Assembly: GCF_043944905.1 (NCBI RefSeq)
Contig: NZ_JBIMSN010000106.1
Span: 159,694 to 223,693, forward strand
DNA length: 64,000 bases
Direction: 5' to 3'
DNA from: Antrihabitans spumae
GTDB taxonomy: Bacteria; Actinomycetota; Actinomycetes; Mycobacteriales; Mycobacteriaceae
The notes beneath the pieces are model-generated. The model had not been told where the DNA came from, did no database searches, and saw only the letters and a program-made list of their open reading frames with translations. Of this stretch, positions 16,674 to 25,952 are shown piece by piece. A program made the translations under genes and the position numbers. Position 1 is the stretch's first letter; each line of letters opens with the position of its first letter.

Positions 16674-17797
16674 CGACTTCTACTGCGCCGAACCTCGAAA
16701 TCGGCAGAATCCTCGCCGACCCGAACACGCACCTCGTCGTGTGCTGCGGAGCGGGCGGTGTCGGTAAGACGACGACGGCGGCCGCGCTGGCGCTCCGCGC
16801 TGCCGAGCAGGGTCGCAAGGTCGTCGTGCTGACGATCGACCCCGCCCGACGCCTCGCCCAGGCGCTCGGGGTCGAAAGCCTCGACAACGATCCGCAGCCT
16901 GTGAATCTCGGCCCCGAGGTCAAGGGCGAACTGCAGGCGATGATGTTGAACATGAAGCGCACGTTCGACGACATGGTCGTCGAGCATGCGCCGGAGAAGG
17001 CCGAATCCATCTTCGCCAACCCCGTCTACCAGACCGCTGTGTCGTCGTTCGGTGGCACGCAGGAATACATGGCGATGGAGAAGTTGGGCCAGCTGTCCGA
17101 CAAGGGCATCTGGGATCTGATCGTGGTCGACACTCCACCGTCGCGCAACGCACTCGACTTCCTCGACGCACCCAAGCGGCTCGGAAACTTCCTCGACGGC
17201 CGCATGATTCGCGTGTTCACCGCTCCCGGTCGCGGTTTCGGTCGCATCGTCACGGGCGCGATGGGCCTCGCGCTGAAGGGTGTTTCGACGGTCGTCGGTG
17301 GCCAGATGTTGTCCAACGCGTCGGTATTCGTACAGTCCCTCGACACGATGTTCGGCGGTTTCCGGGCACGTTCACAACGGACGTTCGAGTTGTTGTCAAG
17401 GCCCGGAACGGCTTTCATCGTCGTCTCGGCTGCCGAACCGGACGCGCTTCGTGAGGCGTCCTTCTTCGTCGATCGACTCTCGACCGAGAACATGCCGCTC
17501 GCCGGACTTGTCCTCAATCGCACGCATCCCGAATTGTCTTCGCTCTCTTCGGATCACGCGCTGACCGTTGCGGACCAACTCGAGTCGGCAGGCAAGCCCG
17601 AAAATGCTTTGGCCGCCGGTGTTTTGCGTGTGCACGCGCAACGTGTCCTGACGGCAAAGCGCGAACAGCGTCTCCTGCAACGGTTCAGGGGTGCGCATCC
17701 GCGGGTCCCTATCGTCGGCGTTCCGACATTTCCGTTCGAGGTCGTCGATCTCGATGCATTGCGTGCCGTCGCGGACGAACTGACTCGACACGGCTGA
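16670..17797 (+). CDS. bagB: ArsA/Get3-like ATPase subunit BagB
   Basis: Second ArsA-like ATPase, 375 residues, orthologue of Rv3680. Walker A GAGGVGKTTT at 28-37, TIDPARRLAQALG after it (a Get3-type A-loop) and VVDTPPSRNALDFLDAP as switch II. It is paralogous to bagA and coupled to it. A clear terminator follows at 17853-17883. Whether the pair handles tail-anchored proteins, as Get3 does, or another client is not decided by sequence. Confidence 0.9.
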   Translation: MTTSTAPNLEIGRILADPNTHLVVCCGAGGVGKTTTAAALALRAAEQGRKVVVLTIDPARRLAQALGVESLDNDPQPVNLGPEVKGELQAMMLNMKRTFDDMVVEHAPEKAESIFANPVYQTAVSSFGGTQEYMAMEKLGQLSDKGIWDLIVVDTPPSRNALDFLDAPKRLGNFLDGRMIRVFTAPGRGFGRIVTGAMGLALKGVSTVVGGQMLSNASVFVQSLDTMFGGFRARSQRTFELLSRPGTAFIVVSAAEPDALREASFFVDRLSTENMPLAGLVLNRTHPELSSLSSDHALTVADQLESAGKPENALAAGVLRVHAQRVLTAKREQRLLQRFRGAHPRVPIVGVPTFPFEVVDLDALRAVADELTRHG

Positions 17798-17852
17798 AAT
17801 CGTTCGTTCCACAAATAAATGTGGAATGCAGATGTTTCACGAAAAAACAGAA

Positions 17853-17883
17853 ACGGCGCAGGGTGTCCCTGCGCCGTATTTTT
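17853..17883. terminator. Rho-independent terminator between bagB and whiB4
   Basis: Perfect 11-bp stem ACGGCGCAGGG/CCCTGCGCCGT with a TGT loop (17853-17877), followed by ATTTTT on the plus strand. A run of six A precedes the stem (17842-17847), giving a weaker T-tract for the minus strand, so it probably stops both convergent transcripts. Confidence 0.9.
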
Positions 17884-17915
17884 CGCTTGGTTACATCTTT
17901 TGGCTACATCTTTGG

Positions 17916-18239
17916 CTACATAGCCGGCTGGTGGTGCCGCTGCGATTCGAAGAAGTCGGACCACGAGTCGACCTCGGGATGTTGCTTGAGCAACGCTCGC
18001 CGCTGACGTTCCGTCATTCCGCCCCACACACCGAATTCCACGCGGTTGTCCAAAGCATCTGCGCCACACTGCATCAGCACTGGGCAGTGTCGACAGATGG
18101 TTGCGGCTTTACGCTGCGCCGCGCCTCGAACGAACAACTGGTCTGGATCTACTTCTCTACACCGGGCTTGCGATACCCAGGCAATTCTTGCCTCTGCTTC
18201 TTCTACGTCCAGTCGGGCGATCGGGGTGGTCATGTGCAT
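17916..18239 (-). CDS. whiB4: WhiB-family iron-sulfur regulator WhiB4
   Basis: Redox-responsive regulator of 107 residues. The four cluster cysteines are Cys27, Cys49, Cys52 and Cys58 (C-x21-CxxC-x5-C), followed by the GVWGG turn at 70-74 and a basic C-terminal helix ERQRRALLK. Position between bagB and ponA2 is exactly that of WhiB4 (Rv3681c), which controls oxidative-stress genes in mycobacteria. I take the first ATG of MHM (18239), which has AAAGGGG about nine bases upstream; the second ATG is at 18233. Confidence 0.92.
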   Translation of the reverse strand: MHMTTPIARLDVEEAEARIAWVSQARCREVDPDQLFVRGAAQRKAATICRHCPVLMQCGADALDNRVEFGVWGGMTERQRRALLKQHPEVDSWSDFFESQRHHQPAM

Positions 18240-18567
18240 TCGGTTTGCCCCTTTGCAGTCCGAACACCGAGTCAACGGCGCTCAAGAAATTCGCGTAGCA
18301 AGTGGATCTTGGTGATCCACAGTGAGCCACACCACATTCATTTTCAGCGTGTTAGCTGTATCACACTGAGAACATAATCTAGGGAACTAGTTGGCACGGG
18401 CGCAAGTGCAGGCGGCCCTTTTTTGGTACGACCGTCCATAGGACACCAAAACGTTATAAAGCGAGCCCCCAATTGGATGGGCTGCCGAGCCCGCTGCCCA
18501 CTGATCGTGACCCGAACGCGAGCCTTCTGGATCGATCGTGCCGCCGACGCCACGTACTCTGTGTCTC
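18240..18567. other. Intergenic region whiB4-ponA2 (divergent promoters)
   Basis: A 328-bp gap with no credible gene. On the minus side a TTGACT box (complement of 18270-18275) could serve whiB4. Towards ponA2 there is an AT-rich stretch with CATAAT (18373-18378) and TTATAA (18455-18460) as possible -10 boxes, and a repeated GTGATCCACAGTGAGCCACA-like segment near 18312-18331. None is strong enough to name a promoter. Confidence 0.5.
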
Positions 18568-20946
18568 GTGTCCGTCACTAATACGATCGCCAAGCTCGCG
18601 GGCAGCTGCCTCCTCGCGGCCGTCCTGGTGGCGGGGCTGCTGTTCCCGCTCGCCGGTGGTTTCGGTTTCATCTCCAACCGCGCAGCCGACACCGTCGACA
18701 ATGTTTCCGCCGAACTCGTCGAAGGAACGGTTCCCGCCGTGTCGACCATGGTCGATGCTGCGGGCAATCCGATCGCCTGGTTGTACGAGCAGCGCCGGTT
18801 CGAAGTACCGAGCGACAAGATCTCCAACGAGATGAAGGCCGCGATCGTCTCGATCGAGGACAGACGATTCAACGAGCACCAGGGTGTGGACTGGCAGGGC
18901 ACGCTTCGCGCGTTCCTCACCAACACCACCAGCGGCGAAGTGCAGCAGGGCGCATCGACGATCGATCAGCAGTATGTGAAGAACTACCAGCTGCTCGTCG
19001 TGGCGAAGACCGACGCCGAGCGTCGCGCGGCCATCGAAACAACGCCTGCTCGCAAGATTCGTGAGATCCGGATGGCGTTGACGCTCGACAAGGAGCTGAC
19101 GAAGGACGAGATCCTCACCAGGTACCTCAACCTCGTGCCGTTCGGTAACTCGTCGTTCGGGATCCAGGACGCTGCCCAGACCTATTTCGGTGTCGACGCG
19201 TCCGAGCTCAACCTCACGCAGTCGGCGATGCTGGCAGGCATGGTGCAGTCGAGCTCCAAGCTCAACCCGTACACCAACCCCGAGGGCGTGACCGAACGCC
19301 GCAACACCGTTCTCGACACGATGATCCAGAACATTCCGAGCCGTGCGGCCGAAATCCGCGAAGCCAAGACCAAGCCGCTCGGCGTGCTGCCCGAGCCGAA
19401 GGGTCTGCCGCGTGGTTGCATCGCTGCGGCCGACCGTGGCTTCTTCTGCGATTACGCGCTGCAGTACCTCGTCAACGCCGGAATCAGTCGCGAACAGATC
19501 GACCGCGGCGGTTACCTGATCAAGACGACGCTCGACCCTGCGGTACAGGCATCGACCAAGGCCGCCGTGTCCAATGCGGCCGACCCCGAACTCGGCGACA
19601 TCGCCGAGGTCATGAACGTGATTGCTCCCGGGCAGGATTCCCACCGGATCCTCGCCATGGCGAGCAGCAGGACCTACGGCCTCGACGGCGACAAGAACGA
19701 GACTGTGCAACCGCAGCCGTTCTCCATGGTCGGTGACGGCGCGGGCTCGATCTTCAAGATCTTCACCACTGCCGCAGCGATGGAGAAAGGCCTCGGCATC
19801 AACGCCTCGCTCGACGTGCCGAAGCGCTTCGAGGCAAAAGGCCTCGGCAACGGCGGCGCGAGAGGATGCCCGGCCGCCACGTACTGCGTCGAGAACGCCG
19901 GACCGTACAAGTCCCCGATGTCGGTGACCGAAGCGCTCGCAACCTCGCCCAACACGGCATTCGTCAAGTTGATCCAGGCTGTCGGCGTCCCCGCGACGGT
20001 CGACATGGCGGTCCGCCTCGGCCTGCGCTCGTACACGAACCCGGGCACGTCCGGATTCACCGACCAGAGCCTCGCCGACATGGTCAAGGAACAGAACCTC
20101 GGGTCGTTCACTCTCGGGCCGACAGCGGTCAATCCGCTGGAGCTGTCGAACGTCGCAGCAACTCTGGCGTCGTCAGGCAAGTGGTGCCCACCGACCCCGA
20201 TCGACTCGATCTTCGATCGCGAAGGGAAGCCGGTTCCGCTGTCGCAGCAGGCATGCGAGCAGGTCGTCGAACCCGGTTTGGCGAACACGCTGGCCAACGC
20301 AATGAGCAAGGACGACATCGGCGCAGGCACGTCCGCCGCGGCTGCGAGCGCGACGGGCTGGAACCTCCCGGTGTCGGGCAAGACCGGCACCACCGAATCG
20401 CACCGCTCGTCGGGCTTCCTCGGTTTCACCGACTCCCTCGCGGGCGCGGCCTACGTCTACGGCGACACCCCGACGCCCGGCGAGATCTGCTCGTTCCCGC
20501 TGCGCAACTGCGGCAGCGGCAACCTGTTCGGCGGTAACGAACCAGCCCGAACCTGGTACAACGCGATCAAACCCGTCCTCGGCGGTTTCCCGCCGCCGGC
20601 GCTGCCTCCCATAGATCAGAAGTACGCGCGTGGATCACAGAACGCACAGGTCCCCGATGTCACCGGGTTGAGTCAGGGTTCGGCGACGGCGCAGTTGACC
20701 GGCGCGGGCTTCCAGGTCAACGCGATCACGACCTCGGGTACGCAGAGTCGCGGAACGGTGACGGGAACGTCGCCGTCGGGTTCGGCGATACCCGGTTCGA
20801 CGGTGATCATCTACGTGAGCGACGGCAGTGCGAAGCCGCCGCCAGCGCCACGTCCGGAACCTGCCCCACCGGGCGCTCCGCGACCACCGCTGCCTCCGCT
20901 ACCGCCACTGCCGCCGATACCTGGCTTCCCGATACCGCCGAGGTAG
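18568..20946 (+). CDS. ponA2: Bifunctional penicillin-binding protein PonA2 with PASTA domain
   Basis: Class A PBP (792 residues) that polymerises and cross-links peptidoglycan outside the membrane. One membrane anchor (about 8-35); glycosyltransferase domain with EDRRF-x2-H, catalytic Glu97; transpeptidase with SxxK Ser394-Lys397, SPN at 460 and KTGT from Lys605; a PASTA domain at about 635-700; and a Pro-rich tail. The architecture matches Rv3682. I prefer the GTG at 18568; a GTG at 18538 would add 10 residues, and neither has a clear ribosome site. A compound palindrome starts immediately after the stop. Confidence 0.95.
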   Translation: MSVTNTIAKLAGSCLLAAVLVAGLLFPLAGGFGFISNRAADTVDNVSAELVEGTVPAVSTMVDAAGNPIAWLYEQRRFEVPSDKISNEMKAAIVSIEDRRFNEHQGVDWQGTLRAFLTNTTSGEVQQGASTIDQQYVKNYQLLVVAKTDAERRAAIETTPARKIREIRMALTLDKELTKDEILTRYLNLVPFGNSSFGIQDAAQTYFGVDASELNLTQSAMLAGMVQSSSKLNPYTNPEGVTERRNTVLDTMIQNIPSRAAEIREAKTKPLGVLPEPKGLPRGCIAAADRGFFCDYALQYLVNAGISREQIDRGGYLIKTTLDPAVQASTKAAVSNAADPELGDIAEVMNVIAPGQDSHRILAMASSRTYGLDGDKNETVQPQPFSMVGDGAGSIFKIFTTAAAMEKGLGINASLDVPKRFEAKGLGNGGARGCPAATYCVENAGPYKSPMSVTEALATSPNTAFVKLIQAVGVPATVDMAVRLGLRSYTNPGTSGFTDQSLADMVKEQNLGSFTLGPTAVNPLELSNVAATLASSGKWCPPTPIDSIFDREGKPVPLSQQACEQVVEPGLANTLANAMSKDDIGAGTSAAAASATGWNLPVSGKTGTTESHRSSGFLGFTDSLAGAAYVYGDTPTPGEICSFPLRNCGSGNLFGGNEPARTWYNAIKPVLGGFPPPALPPIDQKYARGSQNAQVPDVTGLSQGSATAQLTGAGFQVNAITTSGTQSRGTVTGTSPSGSAIPGSTVIIYVSDGSAKPPPAPRPEPAPPGAPRPPLPPLPPLPPIPGFPIPPR

Positions 20947-21013
20947 GCGGCTACGCCGCTCGTGAGTCTTTTCGGAGGGCCTGACCACCGAAAAGACTCA
21001 CGAGCCGAAGGCG
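20947..21013. repeat. Compound palindrome copy 3 (fills ponA2/yqeY gap)
   Basis: Mini-hairpin GCGGC-TAC-GCCGC (20947-20959) starts at the base after the ponA2 TAG. The long palindrome (20958-21005) has perfect 18-bp arms of the GTGAGTC type. A second mini-hairpin GCC-GAA-GGC follows (21004-21012). The next bases are the stop of the convergent gene (21014), so the element is the entire intergenic region. Confidence 0.95.
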
Positions 21014-21478
21014 CTAGAGGCGGGCTTTGACCGCCGCCGAGATGCGTGAACCGTCTGCTTTCCCCTGCACAAGAGCGTTGGCGGCCTTCATGACCTGGCC
21101 CATCTGCCGCATCGACGGCCGCTCGCCGAGTGCCTCGGCAACCTGCGCGATTGCCGTGTCGACCGCATCGGCGAGTTCTGCGTCGTTGTACGGGGTCGGC
21201 AGATATTCGTCGATGATCTGCGCCTCTGCGCGTTCCTTCGCTGCCAGCTCGCCGCGGCCGTTCTCGGTGTAGATCTCGGCCGACTCGCCGCGCTTCTTCG
21301 ATTCCTTCGCGAGAATTTTCAACACGTCCTCGTCGGTGAGGTCATGCGCCTGCGTTCCCGACACTTCAGCCGTTTGGACAGCTGCGAGCAGCATGCGCAA
21401 GGTCTCGCGCCGCAGCGCGTCCTTTGCCTTCATTGCCGCCGTGAGATCGCTCCGCAATTGCGCCTTGAGTTCAGCCAT
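21014..21478 (-). CDS. GatB/YqeY-domain protein
   Basis: Protein of 154 residues made almost wholly of the YqeY domain, an all-helical module related to the tail of GatB. Features include MAELKAQLRSDLTAAMKAKD at the start and the conserved RPSMRQMGQVMKA near residue 120. Such proteins are thought to touch tRNA or Asp/Glu-tRNA amidotransferase, but free-standing copies have no proven role. It converges with ponA2 and is divergent from the phosphoesterase gene. Confidence 0.92.
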   Translation of the reverse strand: MAELKAQLRSDLTAAMKAKDALRRETLRMLLAAVQTAEVSGTQAHDLTDEDVLKILAKESKKRGESAEIYTENGRGELAAKERAEAQIIDEYLPTPYNDAELADAVDTAIAQVAEALGERPSMRQMGQVMKAANALVQGKADGSRISAAVKARL

Positions 21479-21546
21479 GGGCGCAACGCTACGCGTCCGG
21501 TATCTACAATCGCTCGCGGATTTCGCGCGTCAATTATCCTTGTACG

Positions 21547-22506
21547 GTGTCTGACACCCGGAAGGTCCTAACGCGCGCCGCCGGAGGGGCAGCTGGCGCT
21601 GCCGTCCTCGGTATCGGATATGCCTCGCTCATCGAGCGCAACGCATTCACGCTCCGCGAAACAACGATGCCGGTGCTCGAACCCGGTGCGTCGACGATTC
21701 GCGTGCTGCACATCAGCGACCTGCACATGACGCCGGGGCAGCGCCTCAAACAGAACTGGCTACGCGAGCTCGACCGGCTCGAACCCGACCTCGTCGTCAA
21801 CACCGGCGACAACCTGTCGCACCCGAAGGCAGTTCCCGCTGTGGTGCAGGCCCTCGGCGGATTGCTCGCTCGTCCAGGGCTTTTCGTCTTCGGCAGCAAC
21901 GACTACTTCGCGCCGGTCCCGAAGAACCCGCTCAAGTACTTCAAGAAGGATCACAAGCGGGTCCTCGGCGATCCGTTGCCGTGGAAGGACCTGCGTGCCG
22001 CGTTCACCGAGCGTGGCTGGCTCGACGTCACCCATGTTCGCCGCGAGCTCGAAGTTGCGGGTGTGCGAATCGCCAGTGCCGGCGTCGACGATCCGCATCT
22101 GAAGCGCGACCGCTACGACACGGTGGCCGGGGTCCCCAACCCGCTTGCCGACCTACGTCTCGGCCTGACGCACTCCCCCGAGCCTCGCGTACTCGACCAG
22201 TTCGCACACGACGGTTACGACCTCGTCCTCGCGGGCCACACTCACGGCGGCCAGCTGTGCCTGCCGTTCTACGGCGCGATCGTCACCAACTGCAACATCG
22301 ATCGGTCGCGGGTCAAGGGTCCGTCGAAGTGGGGTGCGCACACGCAACTGCACGTGTCGGCCGGTATCGGGACGTCGCCGTGGGCGCCTGCCCGGTTCTG
22401 CTGCCGTCCGGAAGCGACGCTGTTGACGCTGATTCCCGCACCGCCTCGCAAGGCTGATTCCGGAACGAATCACGGCGCGTCGACGTCGGAAGCAGTGGTG
22501 AGCTGA
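21547..22506 (+). CDS. Membrane-anchored metallophosphoesterase (Rv3683-like)
   Basis: Calcineurin-like phosphoesterase of 319 residues with an N-terminal membrane segment (about 10-28) and likely an extracytoplasmic catalytic domain. Metal motifs are ISDLH (Asp58, His60), TGDN (Asp88), FGSND (116-119) in place of the common GNHD, and GHTHGG near 237. The GSND variant keeps the Asn ligand. It resembles YkuE-type enzymes. GTG start; the next gene begins eight bases after the stop, suggesting an operon. Confidence 0.88.
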   Translation: MSDTRKVLTRAAGGAAGAAVLGIGYASLIERNAFTLRETTMPVLEPGASTIRVLHISDLHMTPGQRLKQNWLRELDRLEPDLVVNTGDNLSHPKAVPAVVQALGGLLARPGLFVFGSNDYFAPVPKNPLKYFKKDHKRVLGDPLPWKDLRAAFTERGWLDVTHVRRELEVAGVRIASAGVDDPHLKRDRYDTVAGVPNPLADLRLGLTHSPEPRVLDQFAHDGYDLVLAGHTHGGQLCLPFYGAIVTNCNIDRSRVKGPSKWGAHTQLHVSAGIGTSPWAPARFCCRPEATLLTLIPAPPRKADSGTNHGASTSEAVVS

Positions 22507-22514
22507 CTCGTTTT

Positions 22515-23765
22515 GTGCGAGTAGTTCTCTCGGCGTGCGCAATCGTCGTCAGCTTGTTGTGCCTGCTAGCCTCGATTCGTTTTCTGCTGCCGACCGCGGG
22601 CACGAACGAACTCCCGGGTGCTGCCGAGAAGCAACTGGAGTTCGTGCGGTCCGCGTTGGAAAGCGGTCCGGATCATGATGCGCAGCAACAGTTTCCCGAG
22701 GGCTATCTGTTCGCCAACGCACTGTACGGGATGGCGTGGGTGCAGGTCGGGCTGACGGATACCGCTCGGGCCGACGCTGCATTGAAGGAAGCCCGCTGGG
22801 CCTTGTCTCGCATAGAATCCAGCGACGGCACAGCACCTTTCAGCGCCGGGCTGGTTCCTGAATACGGCGTCTTCTACGCGGGTTGGACGAACTGGCTTCG
22901 CGGCGGCATCATCGGTCTACAACAGGTGCCCGACGTTGGCGAAGCCGCACGCTACGAGCAGGCGAGCGCCGAACTTGCTGCCGCCTTCGAATCCGCTGCG
23001 ACGCCGTTTCTGCAGGCCTATCCGGGTCAGGCCTGGCCGGTCGACTCGACGGTGGCAATCGCATCGCTGGCGTTGCACGACCAGCTCGTTCAACCACGTT
23101 TCGACGACACGATCGCCCGCTGGCTCGGTGCGGTTCGGGAGCGCCTCGACCCCGCGACAGGTCTGCTGCCGCACCGTGTCGACCCCTTAGACGGTCAACC
23201 CATCGAAGGTGCGCGAGCGACGTCACAGAGCGTGATCCACAGGTTTCTTGTCGAGATCGATCCTGCGTTCGCGCGGGAACAGTACGCGGGATTTCGCGCT
23301 CGGTTTCTCGCCTACCCGCTCGGGTTCGGTCCGGCGGTTCGCGAGTACCCGCACGGCACCGATGGCGTCGGCGATGTCGATTCCGGACCTCTCGTACTCG
23401 GAATCAGCCTGTCCGCCACGGCGGTCACACTCGGTGCAGCCAGGGTGAACGGCGACGGAGACCTTGCTGCCGCACTCGCCTCGGAGGCGGAGTTGCTCGG
23501 CGTTCCGCTGAGCGGACTCGATACCAAGAGATACGCCCTCGGCCTGCTCCCGATCGGCGATGCATTTCTGGTGTGGTCGGCGACGGCGCGTCCATGGGGT
23601 GTTGCGCCGCAACCCGAACAAGACTTCGACATCCGCTGGTGGTGGCGACTGCCCTGGCTCACGACGCTGGTCGTCGTAACCCTATTGGCATGGCTGCCGG
23701 TGCTGGCTCTGCGCCGAAAACAGCCGCGAGCTGGCGATTTACGCCCTAATCACCAACTGCTGTAA
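22515..23765 (+). CDS. Unknown membrane-anchored protein with alpha-helical repeat look
   Basis: I do not recognise this 416-residue protein. It has an N-terminal signal or anchor (residues 4-25) and a C-terminal membrane segment WLTTLVVVTLLAWLPVLAL (about 378-397), with the bulk outside the membrane. The middle is helical, with aromatic-rich motifs such as YGMAWVQVGL, EYGVFYAGWTNWL and AYPGQAWPVDSTVAIASLALHD, which recall alpha/alpha-toroid enzymes, but no catalytic signature is certain. It follows the phosphoesterase by eight bases and may share its function at the envelope. GTG start. Confidence 0.75.
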   Translation: MRVVLSACAIVVSLLCLLASIRFLLPTAGTNELPGAAEKQLEFVRSALESGPDHDAQQQFPEGYLFANALYGMAWVQVGLTDTARADAALKEARWALSRIESSDGTAPFSAGLVPEYGVFYAGWTNWLRGGIIGLQQVPDVGEAARYEQASAELAAAFESAATPFLQAYPGQAWPVDSTVAIASLALHDQLVQPRFDDTIARWLGAVRERLDPATGLLPHRVDPLDGQPIEGARATSQSVIHRFLVEIDPAFAREQYAGFRARFLAYPLGFGPAVREYPHGTDGVGDVDSGPLVLGISLSATAVTLGAARVNGDGDLAAALASEAELLGVPLSGLDTKRYALGLLPIGDAFLVWSATARPWGVAPQPEQDFDIRWWWRLPWLTTLVVVTLLAWLPVLALRRKQPRAGDLRPNHQLL

Positions 23766-23785
23766 GCTGACGCAGGTTGCAAACA

Positions 23786-23859
<74 letters not shown>

Positions 23860-23883
23860 CGTGTTGGTTGAGACACAAGGTAG

Positions 23884-23918
23884 GCCCTGATCCGCAGAGA
23901 TGCGGGTCAGGGCTTTAC
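23884..23918 (+). terminator. Terminator after tRNA-Pro
   Basis: 13-bp stem GCCCTGATCCGCA (23884-23896) with TGCGGGTCAGGGC (23901-23913), one T-G pair, loop GAGA, then TTTA. It also faces the end of the convergent MerR gene (stop at 23915). Confidence 0.85.
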
Positions 23919-24685
23919 TCGTTCTCGGATGCCTTACGTGAAAAGGCCTCGAACTGCTCGAGTGCCCACCGCTGCTGATCGTTGAGCAGGTCGAAGGTGT
24001 ACTCGCCGAGCAGGTCGGCCGACCCTCCCAACGTTCGGTTCAGATCAGTGACGAACCCCTCGCCGACCACGGATCCGAATGCCTCGACGGCGAACTCGAC
24101 CGCTGCGGCCAAGTCGTCATCGGTGCTGTCGGGGCCGAGCTCTCCGAAGCGTTCAGCGAACGTGGTCAATGCCACGAGCCGCTCGGGATCGCTCAGCCAT
24201 TCGTAGAAGCTCGTGAGGTACGGCATCGCGTCCTCCCCAGCCAGGTGGGCGAGCAACACCGAGTGCAGCCTGTCGCTTTTTGCCAAGTCAGGCGACAGTC
24301 CGGCGTCGGCAAAGGCCGCGGAGAACCGGCCGGCGAATCGAGCAAGTTCGGGCGGCAGATCTGGCGCCGCGTTGTGGTCCCGCAGTTGAGCGATGACCTC
24401 CCGCTGCTTCGTCAGCCGGTCGATCTGTCCCGCCAACTCCCGGTCCAGGTCGTCGAGCAACGACGACGCATCCTCGGTGTCGTCGAGAAGTTCGGACATC
24501 CGATCGAGCGATATCCCAAGGGAAGCAAGCCGTTTGATTCGCAGGACGCGGACGAGATCGTGCACGTCGTAGCTGCGATAGCCGTTGCTGCCACGCTCGG
24601 GCTCGTCGAGCACGCCGACCTGGTGGTAGTGGCGAAGTGCCCGCACGGTGACCCCGGCAAGGTTGGCCAGGTCGCCGCTACGCAT
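23915..24685 (-). CDS. MerR-family regulator, TipA-like
   Basis: Transcription regulator of 256 residues. The N-terminal MerR winged helix MRSGDLANLAGVTVRALRHYHQVGVLDEPER is followed by the Arg-rich wing, a coiled coil (about 80-120) and an all-helical C-terminal region rich in aromatic and acidic residues that resembles ligand-binding TipAS domains. Its start overlaps the stop of the MFS transporter by 8 bp, so transporter and regulator are co-expressed and the regulator probably senses a transported compound. Confidence 0.85.
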   Translation of the reverse strand: MRSGDLANLAGVTVRALRHYHQVGVLDEPERGSNGYRSYDVHDLVRVLRIKRLASLGISLDRMSELLDDTEDASSLLDDLDRELAGQIDRLTKQREVIAQLRDHNAAPDLPPELARFAGRFSAAFADAGLSPDLAKSDRLHSVLLAHLAGEDAMPYLTSFYEWLSDPERLVALTTFAERFGELGPDSTDDDLAAAVEFAVEAFGSVVGEGFVTDLNRTLGGSADLLGEYTFDLLNDQQRWALEQFEAFSRKASENE

Positions 24686-25919
24686 CGATCGCCACCGCCG
24701 TTTTGTCGTTGGTCGTCTGCTCGTTTTCGGGTTCCAGATTACCCAGCAGCGACCGCGCAAAGACGACTACGGCGACGAGCCACACCCCGGTGAGCACAAT
24801 CGCGGCGACGTTCACACTGCCGTACTGGGTCAGTAGAGCAGCGCCGAGGATCCCGACAGATGGGGCTGCGGTCAGCACTGCATTCTGCGTTCCCATCACG
24901 CGGCCGCGCATGTCGTCCGGAATGCGTTCGAGCATCAGTACTCCGAGCAGGCTGCCGAACGATCCGCTGGCCAGCCCGACCGCAAACGCGCCACCGAAAA
25001 CGACGCACACCGAGGACAGCGTCGCGATCAATGCAAAGCCGAACGTTATCCCGGCAAGTCCTGTGACGAACCACGTCCGTCTGCGGACGCGGGTACCGGT
25101 GACGGCGTAGACCGCTCCGCCAACAAGTGTTCCCGCGGCGAGCGCAGTGAGGACGAAGCCGAGCCTGCCCGGCTGCTCGGCCAACGTGAAGTAGACCGGC
25201 AGGATCAAACCCTGCAACGCAGCCAGCACGATCACCGACGCGACGGTGAGCATCGTCGTCGCAAGTAGGAACGTGCTACCGAACAGGACCCGCCAGCCTT
25301 CGCGCAGCTGCTGCCACGAATTACTCACGGTGGCAGGACTTTCGGCGATCTTTCCGACCGAGTTTGGGATCAGCAACGTGAGCAGCGCAGCGATGAGCGA
25401 CGTTGTAGCCGTCACCCACAGCAACGTCGACCCGTCGAACACCGCCATCAGAGTGCCCGCTGCTGCAGGCCCGAGAAGTAGCGCACCCGCACCAAGACTT
25501 TCCCTGATCCCGACGAGTCGCTCGGAGGCGAGCGAGCCATGCCGCACGATCGCGGGCAGCAGCGCATCCCGCGCAGTCATACCGGGCACATCTCCGAGTG
25601 ACCCGACGATCCCGAACAGGACGAACCAGCCGACGCTCAGACCTGTGATCATGTCGATGATCGGCAGCGCGGCAACTGAGGCCGCCGACACCAGATCCGT
25701 AACCACCGACGACGTTCGTCGGTTGATCCGGTCGATCACAACACCCATGAACAACCCGGCCAGAACGGCTGGGACGGCGGTTGCCGCGGCAACGATGCCT
25801 GCACTCAGCGCACTGCCGGTGACCTGTAGGACGATCAGCGGCAATGCGACCGCTGCAATCGAGTTGCCGAGCAAAGACAGTAGGTACGACGAGAGATATG
25901 CGACCGGGACGATTTTCAT
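24678..25919 (-). CDS. MFS efflux transporter
   Basis: Inner-membrane major facilitator of 413 residues with about 12 hydrophobic segments. It starts MKIVPVAYLSSYLLSLLGNSIAAVALPLIVLQ, the pattern of MFS_3-type (DHA3) drug exporters, with the conserved acidic/Arg loop GVVIDRINRRTSS between segments 2 and 3. It is followed by its likely regulator. The acyl-CoA ligase gene ends 33 bp upstream on the same strand, so read-through from that cluster is possible. Substrate unknown. Confidence 0.85.
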   Translation of the reverse strand: MKIVPVAYLSSYLLSLLGNSIAAVALPLIVLQVTGSALSAGIVAAATAVPAVLAGLFMGVVIDRINRRTSSVVTDLVSAASVAALPIIDMITGLSVGWFVLFGIVGSLGDVPGMTARDALLPAIVRHGSLASERLVGIRESLGAGALLLGPAAAGTLMAVFDGSTLLWVTATTSLIAALLTLLIPNSVGKIAESPATVSNSWQQLREGWRVLFGSTFLLATTMLTVASVIVLAALQGLILPVYFTLAEQPGRLGFVLTALAAGTLVGGAVYAVTGTRVRRRTWFVTGLAGITFGFALIATLSSVCVVFGGAFAVGLASGSFGSLLGVLMLERIPDDMRGRVMGTQNAVLTAAPSVGILGAALLTQYGSVNVAAIVLTGVWLVAVVVFARSLLGNLEPENEQTTNDKTAVAIDA

Positions 25920-25952
25920 ACGTCCAGTGGAAACTACGACGTTAGGGCGGGG

